From NCBI GenBank assembly GCA_965242495.1, contig OZ251446.1, positions 682,001 to 746,000 of the forward strand: DNA of 64,000 bases, read 5' to 3'. This document shows positions 8,286-16,856 of this stretch, piece by piece. Position numbers and translations under genes: made by a program. Every line of letters starts with the position of its first letter. Position 1 is the stretch's first letter. The DNA is from CBDESN01 sp965242495 (GTDB taxonomy: Bacteria > Pseudomonadota > Alphaproteobacteria > MPNO01). A model generated the notes under the pieces. The model ran no database searches, was not told where the DNA came from, and worked only from the letters and a program-made list of their open reading frames with translations.

Positions 8286-9268
8286 GGCCCCGGCGCGTCC
8301 TCGATCGGATAGTCGAAATACGCCGCCTCGACGTCGAGATGCAGCAGGCGGCAGGACTCGCGTATTTCGGTCAGGACCGACCGCGCCGCGGCGTCGGATT
8401 TCGGGTCGCGTTGCGGCCAGTCATAGTCGATCCGCGCCGCCATGCGCCCGGCGCGACGGGCGGCCTCGACCGCGGGCGGCGGCTCGCGACGGGCGGCGAC
8501 CTTGCCGAGCGCGTCGCGGATCCGCGCCAGCGCATGACGGATCGAATAGGACAGCAGCGGATCGCAGGTCAGGAAGTCCACCACCGCCGCCGGCCGGTAT
8601 TCGAGCGAGTGCAGCCGTCGGTAGGCGGCCCGCGCCATGCATATCCGCAGCAGCGAACCCCATTCCGATTCGGCGTGCGGCTCATCGGTCGCGAACAGCG
8701 AGAGCTGCGCATCGACCAGGGCGGCGACCGCCTGCGCGCGTTCGACGAAGCGCCCGAGTTCGAGGAAATGCCAGCCGTGGTCGCGATACATGACGCTTTC
8801 GGTGATGCCGGAGAACGTGCGCACGGCGTCGCCCGTGCGCAGATAGAACTGGCGCGGGCCGTCCTTCCAGACGTCCTCGATGCGCACGGGGCGGAGGTCG
8901 AGATGGATGGCGTTGAGGCAGGACCACATTTCCTGGCCGATGCTGTTGCGGACCTGCCGGGCGTTCTCGCGCGCCGCGGCGATGCAGGCGCGGATCGAGT
9001 CGGGGTTGCGCGACTCGAACGTAAGCTCGTCGGCCAGGGTGTAGGCGTCGGCGAGCATGAACTCGTCGCCGCCCGGGCCGGACTCCAGCCCGCCGACCAT
9101 GGGCTTGCGCCCGAGCCCGGCATAAAGGCGCCGCCAGCTCCGGTCGATCTCCTCAACCGGCCGGTCCTCCAGCGACTCCAGCTGGTCGGCGAGCAGACGG
9201 CAGCCATGCTCGGCGCGCTCCAGATAGCGGCTCATCCAATACAGGCCCTGGGCGCTGCGCGAGAGCAC
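8282..9268 (-). CDS. Alpha-E domain protein (DUF403)
   Basis: A 328-residue, almost wholly alpha-helical protein. The N-terminal signature LYWMSRYLERAEH is diagnostic of the alpha-E family; conserved acidic and basic helices follow. The molecular function is unproven. It is nearly always found with the ATP-grasp and transglutaminase neighbours seen here, so it likely belongs to the same peptide-forming pathway. Start is GTG 9268, 4 bp after the upstream gene, and translation is probably coupled on both sides. Confidence 0.88.
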   Translation of the reverse strand: MLSRSAQGLYWMSRYLERAEHGCRLLADQLESLEDRPVEEIDRSWRRLYAGLGRKPMVGGLESGPGGDEFMLADAYTLADELTFESRNPDSIRACIAAARENARQVRNSIGQEMWSCLNAIHLDLRPVRIEDVWKDGPRQFYLRTGDAVRTFSGITESVMYRDHGWHFLELGRFVERAQAVAALVDAQLSLFATDEPHAESEWGSLLRICMARAAYRRLHSLEYRPAAVVDFLTCDPLLSYSIRHALARIRDALGKVAARREPPPAVEAARRAGRMAARIDYDWPQRDPKSDAAARSVLTEIRESCRLLHLDVEAAYFDYPIEDAPGP

Positions 9269-9272
9269 GTCT

Positions 9273-10778
9273 TCAGCGCGCCAGGACCCACAGGTCCTTG
9301 CCGCCTCCGCCCTGGCTGGAATTGACGACGAGGGAGCCCCGGGTGAGCGCGACCCGGCAGAAGGCGCCGGGCACGATCTCGGTCTCGCGCCCGCACAGCA
9401 CGAACGGCCTGAGATCGACGTGGCGGGGCGCCGCGCCCTCGTCCGTCAGGCAGGGCGCGCAGGAAATGTCCAACGTCGGCTGCGAGATGAAGTTCGCCGG
9501 GTTCTCCCGGATCCGGTCGGCGTATTCCGCGCGTTCCCCGGGCGTCGCGTGCGGGCCGACCAACATGCCGTAGCCGCCCGAGCCGCCGACGGTCTTGACC
9601 ACCAGCCGGTCGAGATTGTCGAGCGTGTATTCGAGCCCCTTCGGGTCGCGGCACATATAGGTCTCGACGTTGGCCAGGATCGGCTCTTCGCCAAGATAGT
9701 AGCGGATCATGTCGGGGACGTAGACGTAGACGCTCTTGTCGTCGGCGACGCCGGTCCCGGGGGCGTTGACCAGCGTGACGCGGCCCAGGCGGTAGGCATG
9801 GAACAGGCCGGGCACGCCGAGCCGCGAATCGGACCGGAACGCCAGGGGATCGAGGAAATCGTCGTCGATGCGGCGATAGACGACGTCGACGCGCTGCAAC
9901 CCGTCCGTGGTGCGCATGTAGACGTAGCCGTTATGGACCAGCAGGTCCTTCCCCTCCACCAGCTCCACCCCCATCTCGCGGGCGAGGAACATGTGTTCGT
10001 AGAAGGCCGAGTTGTAGACGCCGGGGGTGAGCAGCGCGATGCACGGATTGGCGACGCCCGGCGGCGCGAGATCGGCCAGGGTCCGGCGCAGCAGGCCGCC
10101 GTAATGTTCGATGCCGCGCACGCGGTGGCGCCGGAACAGGTTGCGGAGGCTGGTCTTGACCGCGCGGCGGTTGGCCAGCATGTAGGACACGCCGGACGGG
10201 ACGCGCAGATTGTCCTCGAGCACCTGGAATCCCTCGCGGGTGCGCACGAGGTCGGTGCCGCAGACCGAGACGTAGGCGCCGTGGGGCGCCTCCACCCCGC
10301 GCATCTCGATCCGGTATTGCGGGCAGCCGCGCACCAGATCGACCGGGACGACGCCATCGGCGAGGATCCGCGCCGGGCCGTAGACGTCGGCGAGGAACCG
10401 GTTGAGCGCCGCGAGGCGCTGGCGCAGCCCGCGTTCGATCAGGTCCCACTCGCCGGCGTCGAGAATACGCGGCAGAAAGTCGATCGGAATGACCCGTTCG
10501 TGCGCCCCCTCCTCGCCATAGACGGCGAAGGTCACGCCTTCGTGCAGAAACGAGCGTTCGGCGCGCTCCTGCATGTTGGCGATCTCCGTCGGGAGCATGG
10601 CGTCGAGCGCCTCCCGCAGCATCCGGCAATGCGGACGCGCCTCGCCGGTCTCGTCGAACATTTCGTCGTAGAAGGCGGGGTTCGCCGGATAGCCGGCGAA
10701 CAAGCCGCCGCCGGCTTGCGCCCGGCTTTCCTGCGCGGGGGTGGTCCGGCCCGCGTCGCCCCGGCGGCGGCCGGTCAT
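9273..10778 (-). CDS. Circularly permuted ATP-grasp protein
   Basis: A 501-residue member of the circularly permuted ATP-grasp type 2 family, expected to form an amide bond with ATP. Recognisable segments include the N-terminal YDEMFDETGEARPHC, the DFLPRIL and LNRFLADVYG region, VLEDNLRVPSG, and the C-terminal KTVGGSGGYGM and NSSQGGGGKDLWVL blocks. It heads the three-gene unit with alpha-E and transglutaminase. Only 1 bp separates it from the hydrolase gene upstream, so all four may be cotranscribed. The product of this pathway is unknown. Confidence 0.88.
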   Translation of the reverse strand: MTGRRRGDAGRTTPAQESRAQAGGGLFAGYPANPAFYDEMFDETGEARPHCRMLREALDAMLPTEIANMQERAERSFLHEGVTFAVYGEEGAHERVIPIDFLPRILDAGEWDLIERGLRQRLAALNRFLADVYGPARILADGVVPVDLVRGCPQYRIEMRGVEAPHGAYVSVCGTDLVRTREGFQVLEDNLRVPSGVSYMLANRRAVKTSLRNLFRRHRVRGIEHYGGLLRRTLADLAPPGVANPCIALLTPGVYNSAFYEHMFLAREMGVELVEGKDLLVHNGYVYMRTTDGLQRVDVVYRRIDDDFLDPLAFRSDSRLGVPGLFHAYRLGRVTLVNAPGTGVADDKSVYVYVPDMIRYYLGEEPILANVETYMCRDPKGLEYTLDNLDRLVVKTVGGSGGYGMLVGPHATPGERAEYADRIRENPANFISQPTLDISCAPCLTDEGAAPRHVDLRPFVLCGRETEIVPGAFCRVALTRGSLVVNSSQGGGGKDLWVLAR

Positions 10779-10779
10779 G

Positions 10780-11655
10780 TCAAGCCGAGATCGTCTCGAA
10801 CATGGCGGTCAGGACCGGGCTGTCCGGGTTCGCCAGCTGCTGGCCCACCTGGAAATGATTGAGGCCGGGAAGGTCGAACTCCCGGCACGGGTTTCCGCGT
10901 CCGCGCCAGGCCGCCGCGAACTCGATCGACTGGCGCCGGAATTCCTCGTGTTCGCGCTCGCCGTAGCCGACCACCAGGGGGCAGCCGTCGTCGGGGATAT
11001 GGCGGATCGGGCTGTTGCGATCGACCCCCGCGTCGTCGAGCCGGAGATACTCGTTGCGCGCGCTCAGCCGCGCCGGCTCGAGGTCGTAGATGCCGCTACA
11101 GGCGAGCGCGCCCTTGATCGTGTCCTGCGGCAGGCCGAACGCCTGCTCCCAATCGGTCGTGATCATCATGCCGGCATTGTGGCCGCCCGACGAATGGCCG
11201 GCGACATAGAGCCGTTCCGGGTCGGCGCCGAATTCGCGGGCGTTGCGGCGCGCCCAGGCGACGGCGGCGCGGTTCTGCTGCACCTGCTCGTCCAGCGTGA
11301 CCGATGGCACCAGACCGAAATGGACCGACACGAAGCATATGCCTGCGCCCACGAACGCCTCGGCCTGATAGCTGTTGGAATCCTTGTGGGTCCGCGTCCA
11401 TGCGCCGCCATGGATGTAGACCACCACCGGCGCGCCCGTGCGCGGGGCCGGGAAGATGTCGAGGATTTCGTCGGCCGACGGCCCGTAGGCCACGTCGAGC
11501 CGGCAGTCGAGCGCCGCCCGGACGCGCTCGCTCTCCCGCCGGTTGTGCTCGAAATACGCCTGCCAGTCGGGCACGATCGTGCGCTGGTTGTAGTTGAAGT
11601 CCAGCTCTTCCTGGGTGTAGTCGCGCCAGACGGTCGCCCGCTTCGCTTCGGCCAT
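10780..11655 (-). CDS. Kynurenine-formamidase-like alpha/beta hydrolase
   Basis: A 291-residue alpha/beta hydrolase. It has the oxyanion motif HGGAW (residues around 90), the nucleophile elbow GHSSGGH, and a C-terminal His in GLNHFQVG. The N-terminus (EELDFNYNQRTIVPDW) resembles the arylformamidase / carboxylesterase group that hydrolyses N-formylkynurenine. Start at ATG 11655 removes an upstream extension with no homology. It lies directly before the ATP-grasp gene. Substrate could be any small formamide or ester; no other tryptophan-degradation genes are nearby. Confidence 0.8.
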   Translation of the reverse strand: MAEAKRATVWRDYTQEELDFNYNQRTIVPDWQAYFEHNRRESERVRAALDCRLDVAYGPSADEILDIFPAPRTGAPVVVYIHGGAWTRTHKDSNSYQAEAFVGAGICFVSVHFGLVPSVTLDEQVQQNRAAVAWARRNAREFGADPERLYVAGHSSGGHNAGMMITTDWEQAFGLPQDTIKGALACSGIYDLEPARLSARNEYLRLDDAGVDRNSPIRHIPDDGCPLVVGYGEREHEEFRRQSIEFAAAWRGRGNPCREFDLPGLNHFQVGQQLANPDSPVLTAMFETISA

Positions 11656-11732
11656 TCCCGCGCTCTCCGGTCGCTGGTCGCCGGCGATCATATCGGGTCG
11701 GCGCCGCCGGCGCCATTCGCCGCGGCGCGGCG

Positions 11733-12644
11733 CTACGGCGAGCGGCCCGGCGCCGGTATTCCGCGCTCGTGATAGGCCATGTAGACGACGGCGCCGCAGA
11801 CGATCGCGGCGCCGACCCAGGTCCAGATCTGGGGGACTTCGGCGAAGAACAGATAGCCGCCGAGGCTGGCCCATACCAGCTTGGTGAAATCGGCCGGCAG
11901 GACCAGCGTCGCATCGGCGTCGCGAAAGGCCTGAGCGAGGCAGAGCTGATTGAGCGTCGCGAACACGCCGACCAGGGCCATGTAGAACAGCTGCTCCGCG
12001 CTGGGCCATTGCCAGACGAAGAGGGCGGCCGCGAAGGCGAAGGGGACCTGCAACAACGCCGCATACACGGCGATCGTCAGCACCGGCTCCGTCCGCGACA
12101 GGACCTTGATGCAGATCAGCGTGCATCCCCAGGCGGCCGACGAAAAGACGATCAGCAGCGATCCGACGCCGACCGCCGCGAATCCGGGCCGCAGAATGAC
12201 CAGCGCGCCGACGAGGCCCAACAGCAGCCCCGCCCAACGACGCAGGCTCATCGCTTCGCGCAGGATCAGCACCGCGAGCAGCGTCGCGAACAGGGGCGAA
12301 GTGAACGCGAGCGCGGTCACCTGCGCCAGGGGAATCATCGTCAGCCCGACCACGAAGGCGAGCATCGCCGCGGTATGCAGTACGCTGCGCAGTACGAACA
12401 GGCCGATTCGGCCGGTCCGCAACGGCGCGGCGCCCGCGCGCCACAGCAGCGGCGCGAACAGCAGCAGCGAGAACACGCTGCGGAAGAAGGATATCTCGAA
12501 GACGTGGATCTCGTCCGAGATCTGCCGGATGGTCACGTTCATGGCGACCGCGCCGAGCGCCGCGGCCATCATCAGGATCACGCCCCGACTCTGCGGCGGG
12601 ACCGACTCGAACAGCGATGCGGCGTAGCGCGCCAGCGGGGTCAT
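11733..12644 (-). CDS. EamA/DMT-family inner-membrane transporter
   Basis: A 303-residue drug/metabolite transporter with about ten hydrophobic segments, arranged as two EamA repeats. The second repeat begins near VGVGSLLIVFSSAAWG. Start at ATG 12644 (MTPLARYAASL) is chosen because the preceding 40 codons are Pro/Arg-rich and unlike the family. It probably exports a small metabolite or amino acid. It is 77 bp upstream of the hydrolase on the same strand; cotranscription is possible. Confidence 0.82.
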   Translation of the reverse strand: MTPLARYAASLFESVPPQSRGVILMMAAALGAVAMNVTIRQISDEIHVFEISFFRSVFSLLLFAPLLWRAGAAPLRTGRIGLFVLRSVLHTAAMLAFVVGLTMIPLAQVTALAFTSPLFATLLAVLILREAMSLRRWAGLLLGLVGALVILRPGFAAVGVGSLLIVFSSAAWGCTLICIKVLSRTEPVLTIAVYAALLQVPFAFAAALFVWQWPSAEQLFYMALVGVFATLNQLCLAQAFRDADATLVLPADFTKLVWASLGGYLFFAEVPQIWTWVGAAIVCGAVVYMAYHERGIPAPGRSP

Positions 12645-12782
12645 CGATTCGGAGAACGGCGGAGGCCGGGGGGCTGGATAGCACGGATGAACCCGGCGAA
12701 ACATCCGGGCTGGCCAAGCCCATCCCTCGCGAAGGATAATGGCGCGCGCGCATCGCAACTCCATTCATGGCGGGTTCGGCCC

Positions 12783-13274
12783 ATGAACGACAGCATCCTC
12801 CTGTTAATGGCCATCGCCGTCGTCGTCTGGCTGTTCATACGACGGGGCCGGATCGCCCGGCAGCGGCAGCTCATGCATGCTCGGGAAACGCAGGGACTCC
12901 AGCCGGACGAGGCGAGATCGATGCCCCGCCTCGGCCAGCCCGGGACCATCACGCGGGCGCAGATGAGAAGCCTCGCCGCCAACGACTTCCATCCGTCGCG
13001 CCAGTGGAGCAGAGAGGAAGCGCAGCTCATCCTGGACGCGCTGGCCTATCTGCGGGCGGCGATCAAAACCGTGACCGGGGAGGCCAACGCGCCCGTGGAG
13101 GTGCAGAACAAGATCCTCGGGCTTATCCTGAGCGACGACGACCTCCGCGACTACGTGCTCGACTGGAGTCGCAATCTCACGCGGGAGGAGGAGGACGAGA
13201 CCGAGATCGAGCTGCCGGCGGACGACCGGTTCGAGCGCGTGGCCGGCGCGATCCGCGAATTGTGGGAAGAGTAG
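12783..13274 (+). CDS. Hypothetical protein with one N-terminal membrane segment
   Basis: A 163-residue protein I do not recognise. Residues 4-19 (SILLLMAIAVVVWLFI) form one hydrophobic helix followed by RRGR, so it is probably an inner-membrane anchor with the rest in the cytoplasm. The C-terminal two thirds is charged and helical, ending in a very acidic stretch (TREEEDETEIELPADD). It stands alone between divergent and convergent neighbours. Confidence 0.6.
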   Translation: MNDSILLLMAIAVVVWLFIRRGRIARQRQLMHARETQGLQPDEARSMPRLGQPGTITRAQMRSLAANDFHPSRQWSREEAQLILDALAYLRAAIKTVTGEANAPVEVQNKILGLILSDDDLRDYVLDWSRNLTREEEDETEIELPADDRFERVAGAIRELWEE

Positions 13275-13301
13275 GATCGGCCGCGCGCCGCCCTTTCCTT
13301 T

Positions 13302-13934
13302 CTACTTGGCCTGCTCCGCCTTGGGATTGGCTCCGGCCGCGCCCAGCAGCTTTTCCAGAGCGGCGTAGGGCTGGGCGCCCACGACGCCGAAGCCGCCGGC
13401 GACGAAGGTCGGGACGCCGGTGACGCCGTAGTCGCGCGATTTCGCCCAATCGGCATCGACCACGTCCTTGAACCGCCGCCCGGTCAGAACGTCGCGCGCG
13501 CCCTCGGCCGACAACCCCGCCGACGCCGCCAGCCCGACCAGGACGTCGATGTCGCCGATGTCGCGGCCATCGACGAAATAGGCTCGGTACAAGGCGTCAT
13601 GGATGGCGCCGCCGTCGGGCTGCGTATCCGCCCATGCGCCCAGCTCCTGCGCCAGCCGGCTGTTGTAGGTATGCGTCCGTCGGCCGTAGGGCAGACCCTC
13701 GGCATCCATCAACCCCTTCATACGACGATAGACGGCCTCGGGGTCCAGCTTGCGCTCGGCGTAGAGCTCCGCCATCGGACGGCCCCCTTGGGGAGTCTCC
13801 GGATGCAGCGGGAAATGCACCCACTTCACGTCGATGTCGAACGCCGCCTTCAGCTTCTCAATACGCACGGTACTGAGGTAGCACCAGGGTCAGACGTAAT
13901 CGGTGAAGATCTCCAGCGTGAGCGGCTGGCTCAT
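13302..13934 (-). CDS. DsbA/FrnE-like thioredoxin-fold selenoprotein (in-frame TGA = Sec15)
   Basis: Read through one TGA (13890-13892), this gives 210 residues starting MSQPLTLEIFTDYV-U-PWCYL. Family members (DsbA/FrnE, 2-hydroxychromene-2-carboxylate isomerase type) have C-P-W-C at this exact place, so the TGA replaces the nucleophilic Cys (residue 15) and Cys18 resolves. The rest is normal: HFPLHPETP, a helical insert, and the cis-Pro loop GVTGVPTFV. A strong GGGAGG ribosome site precedes ATG 13934. A hairpin begins 13 nt after the TGA. TGA is a normal stop elsewhere in the window, so code reassignment is excluded. Without recoding only a 14-residue peptide would be made. It follows the peroxiredoxin-like selenoprotein gene by 16 bp. 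Confidence 0.88.
13857..13877 (-). promoter_or_regulatory. SECIS-like hairpin of the DsbA-like gene
   Basis: On the minus strand, CTCAGTAC - CGTGC - GTATTGAG forms an 8-bp stem (one G-U pair) with a 5-nt loop. The stem starts 13 nt after the TGA, and the loop has G at its second position. Bacterial SECIS elements lie just downstream of the UGA with a small loop containing an early G, which this fits. The neighbouring gene has a hairpin at exactly the same spacing. Confidence 0.75.
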
Positions 13935-13950
13935 CCATGCGCCTCCCGTG

Positions 13951-14607
13951 TCATGACGACCGGCCCAGCGCTTCGACCTCGGCGAGCGTCTTGTCGGGCT
14001 CGGGTCTCCGCGTGTAGTCGGGGTCGATGTCGGCCGCGCGGACGACGCCCTCGCGATCGACCACGAGCCGCGCCGGCATCGGCAAGGTCCAGCTGTCGTC
14101 GCCGTTGATCGCGGGCAGGTCGAGGCCGAACCCCCCGTAGATCTCCTTGATCTCCGGCGTCAGCGCGAATCGCAGGCCCAACGCCGCGGCATAGGCATTG
14201 CCCGGATCGCTGAGCAGATCGAAGGTCAACCGATGCTTCTCGATCATGCCGAGGCTGTGCTCGGGTCGCTGCGGCGTGATCGCAACCAGCGTCGCGCCGA
14301 GTTCGTTCAGCCTGTCCGCCTTGTCGCGCAGAGCATACAGCTCCGCATTGCAGTAGGGTCACCAGTGGCCGCGGAACGCCGTGAGGACCAACGCGCCCCG
14401 GGCCAGCAGATCCGACGACCGGACCTGGACGCCTCGGGCGTTCGACAGCGCGAACGCCGGCAACGGATCGCCCGCCTTCACGGCGCGACCCACGATGCCC
14501 GAGTCGCGGAGTTCCCGGGTCGCGCGCGCCATGACGGCGCGCTTGTCTTCGGGGATACGCCGGGCGCTCGCCTGCCGGATGCCGGCCAACTTCTCTTCCA
14601 GGCTCAT
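13951..14607 (-). CDS. Peroxiredoxin-like (AhpC/TSA) selenoprotein (in-frame TGA = Sec83)
   Basis: Read through one TGA (14359-14361), this gives 218 residues. The first 82 end in LVLTAFRGHW, then U83-P-Y-C86-NAEL, then a standard thioredoxin fold (LGATLVAITPQ, LTFDLLSDPGN, a PARLVVDREGVV strand). Homologues have FRG(G)WCPYCN at this position, so the TGA sits on the catalytic Cys. It should act as a thiol peroxidase or thiol-disulfide enzyme in the cytoplasm, as no signal peptide is seen. GGGAGG lies 7 nt before ATG 14607. It is first of a two-gene operon with the DsbA-like selenoprotein. Automatic callers would probably split it into two fragments. Confidence 0.88.
14328..14346 (-). promoter_or_regulatory. 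SECIS-like hairpin of the peroxiredoxin-like gene
   Basis: On the minus strand, GCGGAGC - TGTAT - GCTCTGC forms a 7-bp stem (one G-U pair, extendable by a U-G pair) with a 5-nt loop. The stem starts 13 nt after the TGA and the loop has G at position 2. Geometry is the same as in the neighbouring gene although the sequences differ, which argues for selection on structure. Confidence 0.75.
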
Positions 14608-14764
14608 GCCAAGCCTCCCGTCTCAAGCGATCGGCCGATCATAGCCGGTCCGCTACATGCCGCAAACCGAACGCGCGGCCGCTTGAGGCGCCGGGTCGAA
14701 CACGCCATGATCGACCGGTTCCGGGCCCCCGGAGCCCCGGGCCGCATTCACCGCCAGACGGACC

Positions 14765-15811
14765 ATGGCCGCTCGCCGCCCCTGGGTCGCCGTGACGGCG
14801 ACCGACGACTTCCCGGTCGCGCTCGGGCCGGTGCGGGCAGCTCTTCGCGGAGTCGCTCGGGCGAGAGTCGTGCCGCTCCCGTTCAGGCCGTTGAACGACG
14901 CCGAGGAAGAACGGTTCGCCGGGCAGCTGCAAGGCGCGGGCGGAATTCTTCTCCGCCCGGGCTACGTCACGGCTTCCCTCCTCGACCGGCTGCCCGATCT
15001 GCGCGTGGTCGCCGTTCACGGCGCGGGGGTCGATCAGGTCGACGTGGCCGCCTGCGCCGCGCGCGGCGTGCTGGTGACCAACGCGCCGGGAGCCAACGCC
15101 GACGCCGCCGCCGAGCTCGCCATCGGATTGATGCTCAGCCTCATGCGGCGCATCCCCCAATGCGCGGAGCGGGTTCGCGCCGAACGGGTATGGGGAGAGG
15201 CGCGCTACACCGGGCGCGAGCTCAGGGGCAAGACGCTCGGCCTCGTCGGCTTCGGCCGGATCGGCGTCCGCGTGGCGCATATCGCCCGCGCCTTCGACAT
15301 GAAGGTTTGCGCCTGCGACCCCGGTCTCCGGTCGCCGGAAATCCGCGCCCGGGGCGCGCGTCCGATGACGCTGGACTCGCTGCTCGCGGTCTCGGACGTC
15401 GTCTCGCTCCACGCGCCGCACACGCCGGCGACGCATCATCTGATCGACCGGACGGCGATCGCCCGGATGAAGCGGGGCGCGATGATCGTCAACGCCGCCC
15501 GCGGCCCCCTGATCGACGAGGCGGCGCTCGCACGGGCGCTCCGAAGCGGGCGGCTGGGCGGAGCGGCCCTGGACGTCCTCGACGGCGAACCGCCCGACCC
15601 CGAAAGCCCCATCCTCGACGCGCCCAACGTCATCCTCACCCCCCACATGGCCGGCTCCACTCGCGAATGCCTGGACGCCATCGCCCGCATCGCGGCGGAG
15701 GACCTCGCGCGCGTGTTGTCGGACAGACGGGCGAAGCACCCGGTCAACAGACCGCGCGCAAGGCGAAACCGCGACCGGGGAAGCGCGCCCGTCAAACGAT
15801 GGCGGGCATGA
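14765..15811 (+). CDS. D-isomer 2-hydroxyacid dehydrogenase (phosphoglycerate dehydrogenase-like)
   Basis: A 348-residue NAD-dependent D-2-hydroxyacid dehydrogenase. The substrate domain has VAVHGAGVDQVD; the NAD domain has LGLVGFGRIG; the catalytic Arg is in NAARGPLID, the Glu in LDGEPPDP and the His in TPHMAGST. A C-terminal basic tail (RPRARRNRDRG) extends beyond the family fold. It could reduce a hydroxypyruvate- or glyoxylate-like acid; there is no ACT domain, so it is probably not the serine-pathway enzyme. It is convergent with and overlaps the LLM gene by 20 bp. Confidence 0.85.
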   Translation: MAARRPWVAVTATDDFPVALGPVRAALRGVARARVVPLPFRPLNDAEEERFAGQLQGAGGILLRPGYVTASLLDRLPDLRVVAVHGAGVDQVDVAACAARGVLVTNAPGANADAAAELAIGLMLSLMRRIPQCAERVRAERVWGEARYTGRELRGKTLGLVGFGRIGVRVAHIARAFDMKVCACDPGLRSPEIRARGARPMTLDSLLAVSDVVSLHAPHTPATHHLIDRTAIARMKRGAMIVNAARGPLIDEAALARALRSGRLGGAALDVLDGEPPDPESPILDAPNVILTPHMAGSTRECLDAIARIAAEDLARVLSDRRAKHPVNRPRARRNRDRGSAPVKRWRA

Positions 15812-16799
15812 CCTCTTCGGCGAACATCTGCATCTGGTCGAGCAGTTCCGGCACCGAGTCGGCGGCGAAGTACAGGCCGAGCAGATGGGTGACGCCGGCC
15901 TCGCGGAACGCGGTCGCCCGTTCGATCGCATCGTCCGCCGTGCCGATCAGGTTGATATCCTCATGGCTGTGCGCCCCCTGCTCCTTGAGGGTGGATTCGC
16001 GCAGCGACGTGAAATGCCTGTTCATCTGGCTGCGGCGGAAGCGCGCAAGCGCAGCCTCCCGGGTCTTGCCGAGATGGACGACGTATTGGGGGGCGATCTC
16101 GATCGCATCGGGGTTCCGGCCCGCCTGCTCCGCCAGCTCGCGCAGCCGCCGCACGTCGGCGCGAAGCCGTTCCACATGGACGCCCGCGGGCAACCAGCCA
16201 TCCGCCCATTCCGCCGTGCGCCTGAGATTGTTGGCGTTGTTGCCGCCGATATAGAGCGGTATCCGCGCCTGCCGGGGTTTGGGAAACAGCTCGACGTCGC
16301 GATAACGGTAATAGGCGCCCTCGAACGTTGCTTCGCGTTCGGTGAACAGCTTGCGCAGAGCCGCCACCCCTTCGTCCAGGATCGCGCCGCGCCGCAGGGT
16401 CTCGCGCGGCTGGAGCGCGTCGAACTCCTCCCGATAGGCGCCGATGCCCACGCCGATCTCGAGCCGCCCGCCCGAGTAATGATCCAGCGTCGCGAGCTGC
16501 TTCGCCGTCACCACGATGTCGCGCCGCATCGGCAGCACCAGGATACCCGTCCCGAGCCGGAGCGTGCTGGTCTCGGCGGCGACGAACGAATAGACGATCA
16601 GCGGCTCCCAGAACCGGGGCGGCGTCGGGAATTCGGCGCGGACGTAGCGCTGGGTGGTCATGTGGTCGTTGCCCCACACCGAGTCGTAACCCAGCTGTTC
16701 GGCGCGGCGGGCGATCTCGATCACCGCTTCCGGCTCGGAAAAGGGAATCGGGTAGGTCAGCCCCTCCATCCCGGTCGGAAGGCCGGCGCTCACGCGCAT
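15792..16799 (-). CDS. LLM-class flavin-dependent oxidoreductase
   Basis: A 335-residue luciferase-like TIM-barrel monooxygenase, probably F420- or FMN-dependent. Supporting segments are RAEQLGYDSVWGNDHM, LRLGTGILVLPMR, KQLATLDHYSGGRLEIGVG, and PLYIGGNNANNLRRTAEWADGW. It lies upstream of no partner reductase. It shares strand with the NMT1-type binding protein gene 57 bp upstream, suggesting that both handle the same, unidentified compound. Confidence 0.85.
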   Translation of the reverse strand: MRVSAGLPTGMEGLTYPIPFSEPEAVIEIARRAEQLGYDSVWGNDHMTTQRYVRAEFPTPPRFWEPLIVYSFVAAETSTLRLGTGILVLPMRRDIVVTAKQLATLDHYSGGRLEIGVGIGAYREEFDALQPRETLRRGAILDEGVAALRKLFTEREATFEGAYYRYRDVELFPKPRQARIPLYIGGNNANNLRRTAEWADGWLPAGVHVERLRADVRRLRELAEQAGRNPDAIEIAPQYVVHLGKTREAALARFRRSQMNRHFTSLRESTLKEQGAHSHEDINLIGTADDAIERATAFREAGVTHLLGLYFAADSVPELLDQMQMFAEEVMPAIV

Positions 16800-16856
16800 G
16801 GCGCTACGCCTCGGCGGGACGGCTTCGGAGATTCCGACGAGTGTCCGGGCGCGCCT

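Noticed and set aside
13302..14607. Two pseudogenes broken by nonsense mutations
   Set aside because: Each has a single TGA, exactly at a redox Cys codon, with an otherwise intact frame, strong ribosome sites and matching downstream hairpins. Random decay would not give this.
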